IMG/VR virus record: IMGVR_UViG_3300032315_000254
Location: 1-44,682 of that record
Length of the DNA stretch: 44,682 bases
Source: a virus
Direction: 5' to 3' (one strand)
In this document: piece after piece, positions 1-8,786 of the stretch
Numbering within the stretch: position 1 is the first letter of the stretch
Layout: every line of letters begins with the position of its first letter
The notes under the pieces: model-generated
The model's database searches: none
Seen by the model: the letters and a program-made list of their open reading frames with translations, nothing else
What the model was told of the DNA's origin: nothing
Translations under genes and position numbers: made by a program

Positions 1-66
1 ACACAGATCAACGCTGCAACAACGCAAGAAGAGTTAGATGTAACCCAAGCAGAACTAAACAGCTAA
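1..66 (+). CDS. 3' end of an upstream gene (partial)
   Basis: An open frame runs from the first base to TAA at 64-66. Its visible C-terminus is TQINAATTQEELDVTQAELN followed by S. It ends ten bases before the next start, in the same orientation, so it looks like the tail of the preceding late structural gene. The visible part is polar and probably helical. No function can be assigned from this fragment. Confidence 0.6.
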   Translation, partial: TQINAATTQEELDVTQAELNS

Positions 67-75
67 GGAGCTTAA

Positions 76-912
76 TTGAAAAAGATACTAATCATGGGTC
101 TGCCAGGTTCTGGTAAGACTTACCTAGCACAAGCATTAAAAAAGTACTTAGAGGACAACGGCACAACAAATCTTGGCAGCGCTGAGATGATGCCGGTTAC
201 TGGGTTTAATTCCCGTGTTACTTGGTTCAATGCCGATGAAGTGCGTAAGAAATACAATGATTGGGATTTTTCAAAAGAGGGGCGTATTCGTCAATCTTTA
301 CGTATGGCTGAGTTTGCCCTGTCTGCTGGCGGTGATTATGTGATCTGTGACTTTGTTGCACCTTTGGTTGAGATGCGGAATAACTTCAAGGCGGACTGGA
401 CAATCTGGATGGATACCATTGATGCTGGTCGATTTGAGGATACGAACAAAGCGTTTGTACCACCAGAGGTCTATGACTTCCGGGTTACTGAACAGAGCTG
501 TGAGAAGTGGGCTGAGTTCATTGGAACCCACATTATTGAGAACCGCCGCCGTCCCGTATTTAACTGGCAGAAAGAAACTGTCCAGATGCTGGGTCGCTGG
601 CAACCGTGGCATCCCGGTCATAGAGCTTTGTTTGAACGTGCTATTGCCAAGACAGGTCAGGTTGTTATCCAGATCCGTGATTGTCAGGGCTGGCAGGGAT
701 CTAACCCATTTGCCATAGAACAGGTAAAATCGTATATAAAGCGTGACTTAGACCCCCTGTTTCAAGGACAATATGAGATTCAAGTTGTTCCTAACGTTGT
801 CAATATTACTTACGGCAGGGATGTAGGCTATAAGATTGAACAAGAGACGTTTGACGATGCAACGCACAACATATCTGCTACCAAGATTCGCAAGGAAATG
901 GGGTTAACCTAA
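76..912 (+). CDS. P-loop kinase fused to HxGH nucleotidyltransferase
   Basis: 278 residues from a TTG start, with AAGGAG five bases upstream. The N-terminal half is an APS-kinase/CysC-like P-loop kinase: Walker A GLPGSGKT at residues 8-15, then FNADEVR and later CDFVAP, which match the substrate-binding and strand-3 positions of that fold. The C-terminal half is a cytidylyltransferase-like nucleotidyltransferase with HPGH at 179-182 and ISATKIR at 266-272, the two signature motifs of NMN/pantetheine-phosphate adenylyltransferases. Family knowledge says such domains move adenylyl or phosphoryl groups onto small substrates; the substrate here is unknown. NadR joins similar activities in the opposite order. 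It stands at the head of the tail/lysis cluster, away from replication genes. NAD metabolism or modification of a virion or surface component are both possible. Confidence 0.8.
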   Translation: MKKILIMGLPGSGKTYLAQALKKYLEDNGTTNLGSAEMMPVTGFNSRVTWFNADEVRKKYNDWDFSKEGRIRQSLRMAEFALSAGGDYVICDFVAPLVEMRNNFKADWTIWMDTIDAGRFEDTNKAFVPPEVYDFRVTEQSCEKWAEFIGTHIIENRRRPVFNWQKETVQMLGRWQPWHPGHRALFERAIAKTGQVVIQIRDCQGWQGSNPFAIEQVKSYIKRDLDPLFQGQYEIQVVPNVVNITYGRDVGYKIEQETFDDATHNISATKIRKEMGLT

Positions 913-1569
913 ATGTTTGGAATAAGCGCATTCGCACAGTCTCCTTTTGCCGCATTAGGCGGGACAGCGTTTGCCGTTGGTTTGGACGAATCGTTTACTT
1001 CTACGGATGCGTTTGCAGGGCCTGTTGCGTTTTCTGGTGTTTATGCAGAAACATTTTCTTTGTCTGATGCAGACTCTGGCGCTACATTTAACTTCTTCTT
1101 AAATATTGCCGAAACTTCTTCCTATGAAGATGCGTATGTAAATGTCAGTGTATACGACCTTGATCTTAATGAGTTGTTTACAACAACAGAATCGCTTTTG
1201 TTTGGGTTTGCGTACTCACTAAGCCTAGCCGATTCTTTGTCGTTAACTGACGCGCCAGATGTAACATCACTGTTTGTTACAGCGGTAGCAGAAACGATGA
1301 CCGTATCTGAAGATATGACTGGCGGGTTCTTCTATGGCGTAGATACTACAGATACTGCCACATTTACAGAAGTTACTACAGCGCAATACGCTTTTGGGCC
1401 AACCGTTGCAGAAACAATAACCGCCGTAGATACAGTACCAGCAACGGCTATCTATAGACCCTTAGTACCAGAAACAATGACATTAGCAGATAGTCAGATT
1501 GGGCGTGGCTGGTTTAGAATTGTGGATGACCAAAACCCAAATTGGGTACAAATTAATGACGATCAATAA
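913..1569 (+). CDS. Repeat-containing probable virion protein
   Basis: 218 residues; the ATG follows the previous stop directly. The protein is built from loosely repeated, acidic, Ser/Thr-rich beta-type units, for example VAETMTVSED, VAETITAVDT and VPETMTLADS, that is an A/P-E-T-M/I-T core followed by an Asp. It ends with an aromatic stretch containing NWVQINDDQ. It has no cysteine, no transmembrane segment and no clear signal peptide. It sits directly upstream of the S74 tail fibre, so a tail-associated or fibre-accessory role is inferred. I do not recognise a named domain. Confidence 0.7.
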   Translation: MFGISAFAQSPFAALGGTAFAVGLDESFTSTDAFAGPVAFSGVYAETFSLSDADSGATFNFFLNIAETSSYEDAYVNVSVYDLDLNELFTTTESLLFGFAYSLSLADSLSLTDAPDVTSLFVTAVAETMTVSEDMTGGFFYGVDTTDTATFTEVTTAQYAFGPTVAETITAVDTVPATAIYRPLVPETMTLADSQIGRGWFRIVDDQNPNWVQINDDQ

Positions 1570-1578
1570 GGATATAAA

Positions 1579-3048
1579 ATGCCATCAACCTACTCCCCAA
1601 AACTTAAGTTTGAATTAATTGCTCCTGGTGAACAGCCTGGATTGTGGGGTGATACGACCAATAAAAACGTTGGCGAACTTATTGAGCAAGCTATTGCTGG
1701 GGTAACTACTTTAGATCTAACTTCTGTTTCTGGTAATTACATACTTACTTCTTTGGACGGTACTTTAGACCAAGCTAGAAGCGCAGTTATTAGCTGCCAA
1801 GGAACAGCAGCAGGTGCAGTAAGTATTGTTATCCCAACGTCTACAAAGCTGTATGTATTCCGAAATGCTTGTGGGCAGACAATTACCATTAAAACGGCTG
1901 GTCAAATAGGCGGTGTTGTATTAGCCAACGGTGAAGCAAATTCTGTATTCTGCGATGGTACAAACGCTCTTGCGGGTTTAGTAACTGCTGGCGCTGGAAC
2001 AACTCCTGTTTCTGGTGGTGGTACAGGCCAAACATCATTTACATCTGGATTTCTTATTTCTCCATCGCCAGGCGGCACAACGGCGCTTACTACACAGGCT
2101 AAAATAAGTTTGCTAACGGACATTGTTAACACTCTACCTGTAGCAAATGGCGGTACTGGCCGATCATCTTTAACGGCTAACAATGTTTTACTTGGAGATG
2201 GCACAAATGCGGTGCAGCAAATAGCTCCAGGAGCAAATGGAAACGTATTAACTTCTAATGGAACAACTTGGCAATCTACTGCTCCAACCCCAGCGGGTGT
2301 AGTTTCTTTTAACGGCCGTTCTGGGGTAGTAACTTCACAAGTTGGCGACTATAGTTCTTTCTACTACCCGCTTAGCGGAAACCCATCTAACTTTTTGACT
2401 AGCTCTTCCCTTACGGGCTATGCTCAACTTGCAAGCAGTCCTACATTTACTGGCGCAATAACCGCAACTGCATATACCGCAACTGGCGCAGGATCTATTG
2501 GGGATCAAAAATTTACCGTTTCTTTTGGTGGGTTTAGCACAGGCATGTCTGCTCAGGGAATGCAAATTGGAGCGCCTGGAAAGGGAATTATTAATGACGG
2601 ATCTTACATAGCCCTTGGCGGCATTAGTGGTGGAACAGTACTTTCTCTTGGCCTTTCAGCTGGGGTTCTTATTTCAAGTACCGATAACGTACAAAAACCA
2701 ACTGGTGGTTCTTGGTTAAGCAGCTCGGACTCAAGATTAAAAGAAAATATTAACCCATATACAAAAGGTTTAGACGCAGTTAATTCACTGCGCACGGTTA
2801 CATTTAATCTAAAAGAAGGTGTGCCTGGGCGTGAAAAATACAAGATTGACCCAACTAAATCCATTACTGGAATTATTGCCCAAGAAGTTTTAGAAACGCC
2901 GTTAGCCTCTATTATTTCTGAAGGAAGCGATGGTTATTATATGGTTGACCCAAGTGAATTAACTTGGACTTTAGTAAATGCCGTTAAAGAACTTAGTGCA
3001 AAAATAGATGCACAAGCAGCAGAAATAGCAGCATTAAAGGCGCAGTAA
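1579..3048 (+). CDS. Tail fibre with C-terminal S74 intramolecular chaperone
   Basis: 489 residues. The N-terminus (KLKFELIAPGEQPGLWGDTTN) and the Gly/Ser/Thr-rich middle, with VANGGTGRSSL and GGGTGQTSF repeats, are typical of phage tail fibres. The C-terminal ~110 residues are a peptidase S74/endosialidase chaperone domain: SSSDSRLKENI at 381-391, with Ser383 and Lys388 as the expected self-cleavage dyad, then IAQEV and a terminal coiled coil. Family knowledge: this domain trimerises the fibre and cleaves itself off before Ser-Asp. The fibre is the likely receptor-binding protein. An AAGGAT ribosome site lies just upstream. Confidence 0.9.
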   Translation: MPSTYSPKLKFELIAPGEQPGLWGDTTNKNVGELIEQAIAGVTTLDLTSVSGNYILTSLDGTLDQARSAVISCQGTAAGAVSIVIPTSTKLYVFRNACGQTITIKTAGQIGGVVLANGEANSVFCDGTNALAGLVTAGAGTTPVSGGGTGQTSFTSGFLISPSPGGTTALTTQAKISLLTDIVNTLPVANGGTGRSSLTANNVLLGDGTNAVQQIAPGANGNVLTSNGTTWQSTAPTPAGVVSFNGRSGVVTSQVGDYSSFYYPLSGNPSNFLTSSSLTGYAQLASSPTFTGAITATAYTATGAGSIGDQKFTVSFGGFSTGMSAQGMQIGAPGKGIINDGSYIALGGISGGTVLSLGLSAGVLISSTDNVQKPTGGSWLSSSDSRLKENINPYTKGLDAVNSLRTVTFNLKEGVPGREKYKIDPTKSITGIIAQEVLETPLASIISEGSDGYYMVDPSELTWTLVNAVKELSAKIDAQAAEIAALKAQ

Positions 3049-3054
3049 TGGATT

Positions 3055-3510
3055 ATGTCCGATCTACTCGGTTTAACAGAGGGTGTAAAGGGCCTTAGTT
3101 CCGGCTTTGATTCTGCTCGTGAAGCAGGTAAGTCTGTTAGCAAGCAGATTGAGAACATACAGAAAGATGCAGTAGATGTAGCCCAGCAGCAAGCGCAAGA
3201 GCGAATACGGGCAAGACGGGAAGCAGAATTTAAGAAGGAGCGGGCGCTGATTAAAGCGCTTGAAGAGTGGAAACGAAAGAAGCAGATCTCCGATGAGGAG
3301 GCTGACTTAAAGATTAAGTTTGTAAAGCAGTACGGCGCTAAAGAGTGGGATGCGCTGCTTAAGATTAAGTTGGATATAGAGAACATGGAACGCAAGAACA
3401 ACGAAGAGTTCCAGCATGACTTGAAGGCAGTAAGGCGGGTGCAGTTTTATTGTTTTGTTGCCGCATTGATTGTAACTTTGTGGCTAAAGTTTATTTTAGG
3501 AGCTTTTTAA
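3055..3510 (+). CDS. Coiled-coil protein with C-terminal membrane anchor
   Basis: 151 residues. Residues ~25-125 are highly charged and helical (KQIENIQKDAVDVAQQQAQE, then repeated R/K/E-rich stretches). A single hydrophobic segment follows near the C-terminus (FYCFVAALIVTLWLKFILGAF begins near 131). Placed immediately before holin and endolysin, it may be a lysis accessory or membrane-tethered factor. It lacks the N-terminal signal expected of an i-spanin, so calling it Rz would be unsafe. No recognised family. Confidence 0.65.
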   Translation: MSDLLGLTEGVKGLSSGFDSAREAGKSVSKQIENIQKDAVDVAQQQAQERIRARREAEFKKERALIKALEEWKRKKQISDEEADLKIKFVKQYGAKEWDALLKIKLDIENMERKNNEEFQHDLKAVRRVQFYCFVAALIVTLWLKFILGAF

Positions 3511-3924
3511 ATGTTTCCATTAGATGCAATACTAAATATTGGCGGCAAGATACTAGACAAGGTATTTCCAGATCCAGCACAGGCTGAACAGGCTAAGCTC
3601 AAGCTGCTGGAAATGCAGCAAAACGGTGAACTGGCTCAAATTGCAGCAGATACTGCAGAGCAGCAAGAGCTTACTAAACGTCAGCAAGCTGACATGATGA
3701 GCGATTCTTGGCTATCTAAAAACATCCGCCCGATGACTCTATTATTTATTCTTGGTGGCTATTTTATTTTTGCAATGATGTCAGCATTTGATTTAGATAC
3801 CAACAAAGCCTATGTAGAGCTACTAGGTCAATGGGGTATGTTAATTATGTCGTTCTATTTTGGCGGTAGGACGCTAGAGAAGATTATGGATATGAAGGCG
3901 AAAGAGAAGCAAGATGCAAAGTAA
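3511..3924 (+). CDS. Holin, GTA/3-TM type
   Basis: 137 residues. A charged helical N-terminal half is followed by the characteristic SWLSKNIRPMTLL stretch (about 65-77) and two to three membrane segments, FILGGYFIFAMMSAF and WGMLIMSFYFGGRTLEKI. That arrangement fits the 3-TM holin family found beside endolysins in many proteobacterial phages. Its last 11 bases overlap the endolysin start, so the two are translationally coupled. Expected role: timed permeabilisation of the inner membrane for endolysin release. Confidence 0.85.
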   Translation: MFPLDAILNIGGKILDKVFPDPAQAEQAKLKLLEMQQNGELAQIAADTAEQQELTKRQQADMMSDSWLSKNIRPMTLLFILGGYFIFAMMSAFDLDTNKAYVELLGQWGMLIMSFYFGGRTLEKIMDMKAKEKQDAK

Positions 3925-4432
3925 TTTTGAGCTATGCCTAAAGAAGATGCTTGCCCATGAGGGAGGCTTTGTGAACCATCCCCAAGACCCAGGCGGTATG
4001 ACCAACCTTGGCGTTACTAAGCGAGTTTGGGAGGAATGGGTTGGGCATGACGTTGACGAAAAGCAGATGCGGGCTTTAACCCCCGAAACAGTTGCGCCGC
4101 TTTATAAAAGGAAATACTGGGATGCTATTAGAGCTGATGAGCTTGTGGATGGTGTTGATTATTGCGTTTTCGATGTCGCTGTTAACTCAGGAGTCGGGCG
4201 CGCCATTAAGTTTCTACAGTCGTGTGTTGGTACTGCTCCTGATGGTGGTTTTGGGTCTGCTACTTTGGCTGCCGTAAAGGAAGCGGAAAAAGACCCAGCA
4301 AGGCTAATAGAACTGTATTGCGCTAAACGGCTAGAGTTTTTACAATCACTTAAAACCTTTGAAACTTTTGGCAAGGGTTGGTCAAGACGTGTTGCTGAAG
4401 TAAAAGATGCCGCACTCAAAATGTTAGGGTAA
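3914..4432 (+). CDS. Endolysin, glycoside hydrolase family 108
   Basis: 172 residues. The N-terminus carries the GH108 signature HEGGFVNHPQDPGGMTN, with Glu16 as the predicted catalytic acid. The rest is of normal length for the family (about 170-180), including the peptidoglycan-binding C-terminal region with SCVGTAPDGGFGSAT. No signal peptide is visible, so export depends on the holin, which it overlaps by 11 bases. It should cleave the glycan strands of host peptidoglycan. Confidence 0.93.
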   Translation: MQSNFELCLKKMLAHEGGFVNHPQDPGGMTNLGVTKRVWEEWVGHDVDEKQMRALTPETVAPLYKRKYWDAIRADELVDGVDYCVFDVAVNSGVGRAIKFLQSCVGTAPDGGFGSATLAAVKEAEKDPARLIELYCAKRLEFLQSLKTFETFGKGWSRRVAEVKDAALKMLG

Positions 4433-4438
4433 ACCCGT

Positions 4439-6757
4439 ATGCCGTTACAAAAACTACAATTTCGCCCAGGTATTAATAGAGAAGGCACAGACTACTCCAA
4501 CGAAGGTGGCTGGTTTGAGTGCAACAAAATACGCTTTCGCTCAGGATACCCAGAAAAAATTGGCGGTTGGGTTCGTGCTACTGGTAGCTACTTTTACCTT
4601 GGTATTTGCCGTGCAATAATTAACTGGATTGATAATTCTAACAATAACTTGTTGGGGATAGGTACGCATCTTAAGTACTACGTCAATCGAGGTCTTGGCA
4701 TATATAACGACATTACTCCATTACGTCTTACTAGATCAACAACTAATACCCCGCCAAATGCATTAACCAATCCTTTTGAGTGTACTTCAGGCTCTGCCAT
4801 TATTACAGTTACTGATAATGCAAACGGATCTCAAGAATTAGATTTTGTTACCTTTTCAAATGCGACAGCTTTTGGTGGTTTTTCAACTACCGACCTTAAT
4901 AAAAACTTTCAAATCATCAAGATTCTTACCGCAAATAAATACCAAATTCTAGCTGGTAGGACTGCAACATCTACTGTGGCCGCTGGTGGTGGGACTGTAA
5001 ATGCTTTTTATGAGCTTAATGTCGGTTTACCTGTGTACACAACTGGTAACGGATTTGGGGCGGGCGTTTGGAACGGAGCAGTTACTACAACAGCTACTAC
5101 ACTTACATACACATCTGGCACACGTACAGTACTTTTGAACTCAGTATCAACTACTATTAATGTAACCTCTACAGCGGGGTTTACAGCAACAGGAATAATA
5201 AAAATTAATTCAGAAATTATTACATATACAGGGATTACAGGTACTTCATTTACTGGTTGCACTCGAGGTACAAACGGGTCTATGGCAGAAAATCATGCTT
5301 TAGATCCAGTAGCTTATGTTGCAACACCAGCGCCTATTGCGGTAAGACAAGTAACCAGCTTTGCTGGAACAACTGGGTGGGGTAACGCTTCAGATATTGC
5401 TTTTGGTTCAGGTATCGGGCAACAATTGCGTATTTGGTCACATGATAACTTTGGTGAGGATTTATTGTTGGCTCCTCGTGGCGGTACTTTATATTACTGG
5501 GCGGATAACACAGCTACATTCCCAAGAGCAATAACATTACAAGCGGCAGCAGTTCCTTTTGTGGGTTCTGGTGATGCCGATTATGTTCCAAAATCTACCA
5601 ATCAGGTCATAATTTCTGACGTATCTAGATTTGTTATTACTATGGGTTCAAACTCGTATAACCCAGCCGATCCAAATACAGATTTTGATCCCATGCTAGT
5701 TCGGTGGTCAGATCAAGAAGACCCATACAATTGGATACCTGCAATTACCAATCAGGCAGGCGAACAACGTTTAACTAATGGCTCATATATTATGCAAGCC
5801 AAACGTAACCGCCAAGAGATTTTAGTTTGGACGGACGCTGCACTTTATTCTATGCAATATCTTGGGCCTCCTTATGTTTGGGGCTTTACTTTGCTTATGG
5901 ATAATATCTCTATCATGAGTCCAAACTCCGCTATTGTTGTTAATAACGTAGCGTACTGGATGGGTACAGATAAGTTTTATTCATATTCTGGTGTAGTTGC
6001 CACATTACCTTGTTCTGTTCGTCAGTACATTTATAACGATCTTAACTTTGCCCAGCGTTTCCAAATATTCTGTGGCACAAATGAAGGTTACAACGAGGTT
6101 TGGTGGAACTATGTGTCAAATACGGAAGCTGCTTTGGCTAACCAAGAGAGCCGTAAACCAATGCCAGACCGCTATGTAGTCTATAACCACCTAGAGCGTA
6201 TTTGGTATTATGGAACATTACGCCGTACTTTTTGGTTGGACAGCCCACTTCAAGATGCCCCAATGTCAGCTCAGGGTCTTCTTGTCGGTGCAGTTAACGA
6301 AGACGTTTATCATACCAGCATAGAGAGCGGCACAGTCATATTCCAAGAAACTGGGGTTGATGATGTATCAACAGCGTCGGCAGTACCATTTGAGTCGTAC
6401 ATACAGTCTTCAGACTTTGATATTGGAGACGGTCATAACTTTGGGTTTGTTTGGAGAATTATTCCTGACATTACATTTACTGGGTCTAATGATGGGTTTC
6501 CAAAAGTAACAATGGAACTAAGACCGCGTCAGTTTTCAGGGTCTCCGTATGGCACTTCTGATCTAGATACAGTTCAAGCTACTCAACAATACACCGCTGT
6601 TGTTAAACAATATGACGTACAACAATATACACCGCAGGTATATACTAGGGTTCGCGCAAGGCAGATGGCGTTTAAGATTGAATCAGGCGGGCAGTTGGGC
6701 GTAGCTTGGCAGTTAGGTAGCCCCCGTATTGATATTCGCCAAGACGGAAGAAGATAA
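4439..6757 (+). CDS. Large virion protein, stabilisation/nozzle-like
   Basis: 772 residues starting MPLQKLQFRPGINREGTDYS, a beginning I recognise from a widespread family of structural proteins in short-tailed phages. The FxPGI..E...Y.NEGGW.EC..IRFR pattern and the beta-rich body suggest a tail hub or DNA-stabilisation protein related to P22 gp10, though it is much longer than that 472-residue protein. The insert INSEIITYTGITGTSFTGCT near residues 255-275 is a small beta module common in phage virion proteins. It opens a run of structural genes linked by TAATG overlaps (6755-6759 and 6937-6941). Confidence 0.75.
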   Translation: MPLQKLQFRPGINREGTDYSNEGGWFECNKIRFRSGYPEKIGGWVRATGSYFYLGICRAIINWIDNSNNNLLGIGTHLKYYVNRGLGIYNDITPLRLTRSTTNTPPNALTNPFECTSGSAIITVTDNANGSQELDFVTFSNATAFGGFSTTDLNKNFQIIKILTANKYQILAGRTATSTVAAGGGTVNAFYELNVGLPVYTTGNGFGAGVWNGAVTTTATTLTYTSGTRTVLLNSVSTTINVTSTAGFTATGIIKINSEIITYTGITGTSFTGCTRGTNGSMAENHALDPVAYVATPAPIAVRQVTSFAGTTGWGNASDIAFGSGIGQQLRIWSHDNFGEDLLLAPRGGTLYYWADNTATFPRAITLQAAAVPFVGSGDADYVPKSTNQVIISDVSRFVITMGSNSYNPADPNTDFDPMLVRWSDQEDPYNWIPAITNQAGEQRLTNGSYIMQAKRNRQEILVWTDAALYSMQYLGPPYVWGFTLLMDNISIMSPNSAIVVNNVAYWMGTDKFYSYSGVVATLPCSVRQYIYNDLNFAQRFQIFCGTNEGYNEVWWNYVSNTEAALANQESRKPMPDRYVVYNHLERIWYYGTLRRTFWLDSPLQDAPMSAQGLLVGAVNEDVYHTSIESGTVIFQETGVDDVSTASAVPFESYIQSSDFDIGDGHNFGFVWRIIPDITFTGSNDGFPKVTMELRPRQFSGSPYGTSDLDTVQATQQYTAVVKQYDVQQYTPQVYTRVRARQMAFKIESGGQLGVAWQLGSPRIDIRQDGRR

Positions 6758-6939
6758 TGCAAGAATTACGGAATACAAAAGCCCCCAATCTACTAGTTGC
6801 TCCTGTTGAATATAACAAGCAATATCAGGATCAATTAAATAATGCGCTACGGCTATATTTTGTGCAGATTGATAACGTCTCTCAAGTTCTGGCTGAGCGT
6901 ACCGCCTCTAACACTGTACTAATCTGGATGGATATGTAA
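6757..6939 (+). CDS. Small conserved-type virion-region protein
   Basis: 60 residues. Its ATG overlaps the previous stop by one base (TAATG), and its own TAA overlaps the next ATG in the same way, so it sits in a tightly coupled string. The sequence LLVAPVEYNKQYQDQLNNALRLYFVQIDN predicts helix. No known domain. It is probably a small structural or assembly factor, judged only by location. Confidence 0.75.
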   Translation: MQELRNTKAPNLLVAPVEYNKQYQDQLNNALRLYFVQIDNVSQVLAERTASNTVLIWMDM

Positions 6940-7274
6940 TGGCTTTTCAAAATATAACCCCAGCTAAACTAGGTACTCTTGCAGTTACTGGGAGCTTTCA
7001 AACAGTCTACCTTACTCCCGCCAGTATTAGAGCCTTAGTAAAAGACATTAATATATGTAATACCACGGCTGGTGCATTAACCGTAGACTTATGTGTAGTG
7101 CCTTCCGGCGGTACGGCGGGGACATCAAACGCCTTTTTGTACGCCGTTTCTATAGCAGCCAATACTGCATATCGTTGGCAGGGCTTAATAGTGATGAACC
7201 CAGGAGATTCCTTGCAGGTAAGGGGTTCTGCCGTAGGATTAACCCTATTTGCTAGTGGTGCTGAGGCAGTTTAA
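6939..7274 (+). CDS. Small beta-rich virion-region protein
   Basis: 111 residues, starting on a TAATG overlap with the 60-residue gene. It is Ala/Thr/Val-rich with alternating hydrophobic residues (VYLTPASIRALVKDINICNT, then YRWQGLIVMNPGDSLQV), suggesting a compact beta sandwich like those on phage capsids or fibres. Its position between the stabilisation-like protein and the internal proteins supports a structural role. The 41 bases after it hold only a 12-codon frame. Confidence 0.75.
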   Translation: MAFQNITPAKLGTLAVTGSFQTVYLTPASIRALVKDINICNTTAGALTVDLCVVPSGGTAGTSNAFLYAVSIAANTAYRWQGLIVMNPGDSLQVRGSAVGLTLFASGAEAV

Positions 7275-7315
7275 ATGATAAAATTAACCCAAATTAACCC
7301 CAAAAGGCATTAATT

Positions 7316-8776
7316 ATGAACCCATTGCAAACCGGGATGTACCCGCAAAGTCAGATGGATGCAACGCAATTCGCCGTTCCTACACAGATGCCTGTCAGTA
7401 GAGAGATTGTTTCGTCTGATTTTGACACACAAGTTGACCCATATAGTGGGAATTTACCACGATTCAAGGCTGGCGGGGACGTTGGACTCAAATCATTAGC
7501 CAGGGAATTGCCTAAATACGGTCGTTACAACGATGACATGGTTGCTCATATTAGTTCAGATGAAGCAAGAATGCTTCAGCAAATGGGTGGCGCAGGAACT
7601 ATTAACCCTACTACGGGTTTACCCGAATACGGTTTGGGCAAGCTAAATCCCGTTAGAGCTATTAGTAAGGTTGGAGACGCTTTAGGTATTAGCCAAGCCG
7701 CTACAAAAGTATTCCAGCCGATAGAGAAAGCCGTTGTCCAACCAGCAAGTAGGGGGCTTGCGGAGTTTGATAAAGCTGTCGGCAATATGATTCCTGGAGG
7801 ATGGGGTACTGTGGCGCAGATAGCTGGCTCTGCTATGGGTCTTCCTACGCCTGTGTTAGTGGGTATGGGAGCTTTAACTGGGTCTGGAGTTTTGCGTCCG
7901 GGTCGTGGATTTAATGTGCAAGGTGCAATTATGGGTGGCGCTATGGCTTACGGTTCTGCTAAGCTAGGAGCGGGTTTACGGGAAGCGGGCGGTATGTCGG
8001 CAGGCCCTGAAGCATTAGGTGATCTAGGTGGCGCTGGGTTTACATCAACTGCTCCAACGGTAACAGAATCTCTTGGTGCATCTCTTAACGCTGCTCCACA
8101 AGCGTTAGGCGACGCAGGCGGTGCTGGGTTTACATCATATATTCCTCCTGCTGTTAGCGATATTGTTAATAACGCAGGGTCAAATTTAACCGCTACTGGA
8201 CAGGGAATTCAGAATCTTTCTGGTTTTGGCCCGCAAGGTATAAAAGGTATTGAACCCGCGGCTGCGGCATTTGGTAACAGCGGGGCTACAGTAACAAATA
8301 CAGCATTACCAATCGTAGCTGGTGGCACAGGTTTAGCCGCTATTGACGAGCAACAGCAAGCCATTAAAGATAATCAAGCGCAAAATGCTATAGCGCAAAA
8401 TCAATATAACGCAGAGATGGCAGCCATTATGCAAGGCGCAAACCGATCAGAAGACATTATGCGTAGAAACCCATATCAGTTTGCTGCTGGAGGCGCTATT
8501 GCTTTTGCTCCAGGCGGCAATGTTCCAAGATTTTTATCAGGCGGTGGAGACGGCTTAAGTGACGATATCCCAGCTACAATAGATAACAAACAACCTGCTA
8601 GATTAGCTGACGGTGAATTTGTGGTTAGTTCCGATGTAGTATCTGCTTTAGGTGGCGGATCTTCAAAAGCTGGAGCTAAAAAACTATACGCAATGATGGA
8701 CAGAATTCGTGAGCAAGCTCATGGCACTAAAAAACAAGTGCGCCCCGTCAATCAAAACAAAGTACTCCCTGCTTAA
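7316..8776 (+). CDS. Probable internal/ejection-type virion protein
   Basis: 486 residues, Gly/Ala-rich, with amphipathic or hydrophobic helices between about 150 and 225 (MIPGGWGTVAQIAGSAMGLP, then VLVGMGALTGSGV). Two near-identical units recur around 235-280 (EALGDLGGAGFTST and QALGDAGGAGFTSY). The C-terminus holds RLADGEFVVSSDVVSALGGG, a motif I know from several phage minor virion proteins. It precedes two more Gly/Gln-rich proteins and a transglycosylase, like the ejection-protein cluster of P22-type phages. The function is inferred from composition and context. Confidence 0.7.
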   Translation: MNPLQTGMYPQSQMDATQFAVPTQMPVSREIVSSDFDTQVDPYSGNLPRFKAGGDVGLKSLARELPKYGRYNDDMVAHISSDEARMLQQMGGAGTINPTTGLPEYGLGKLNPVRAISKVGDALGISQAATKVFQPIEKAVVQPASRGLAEFDKAVGNMIPGGWGTVAQIAGSAMGLPTPVLVGMGALTGSGVLRPGRGFNVQGAIMGGAMAYGSAKLGAGLREAGGMSAGPEALGDLGGAGFTSTAPTVTESLGASLNAAPQALGDAGGAGFTSYIPPAVSDIVNNAGSNLTATGQGIQNLSGFGPQGIKGIEPAAAAFGNSGATVTNTALPIVAGGTGLAAIDEQQQAIKDNQAQNAIAQNQYNAEMAAIMQGANRSEDIMRRNPYQFAAGGAIAFAPGGNVPRFLSGGGDGLSDDIPATIDNKQPARLADGEFVVSSDVVSALGGGSSKAGAKKLYAMMDRIREQAHGTKKQVRPVNQNKVLPA

Positions 8777-8786
8777 AGGATAGATC

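Noticed and set aside
347-718. 123-codon frame inside the kinase-nucleotidyltransferase gene
   Set aside because: Low-complexity composition and no Shine-Dalgarno; the other frame has all catalytic motifs.
2937-3401. 154-codon antisense frame over the coiled-coil gene
   Set aside because: Ser/Ala/Leu composition typical of the reverse strand of a Lys/Glu coiled coil; no start signals.
7275-7313. 12-codon ORF between two virion genes
   Set aside because: Too short and repetitive (two copies of AAATTAACCC); no evidence of translation.
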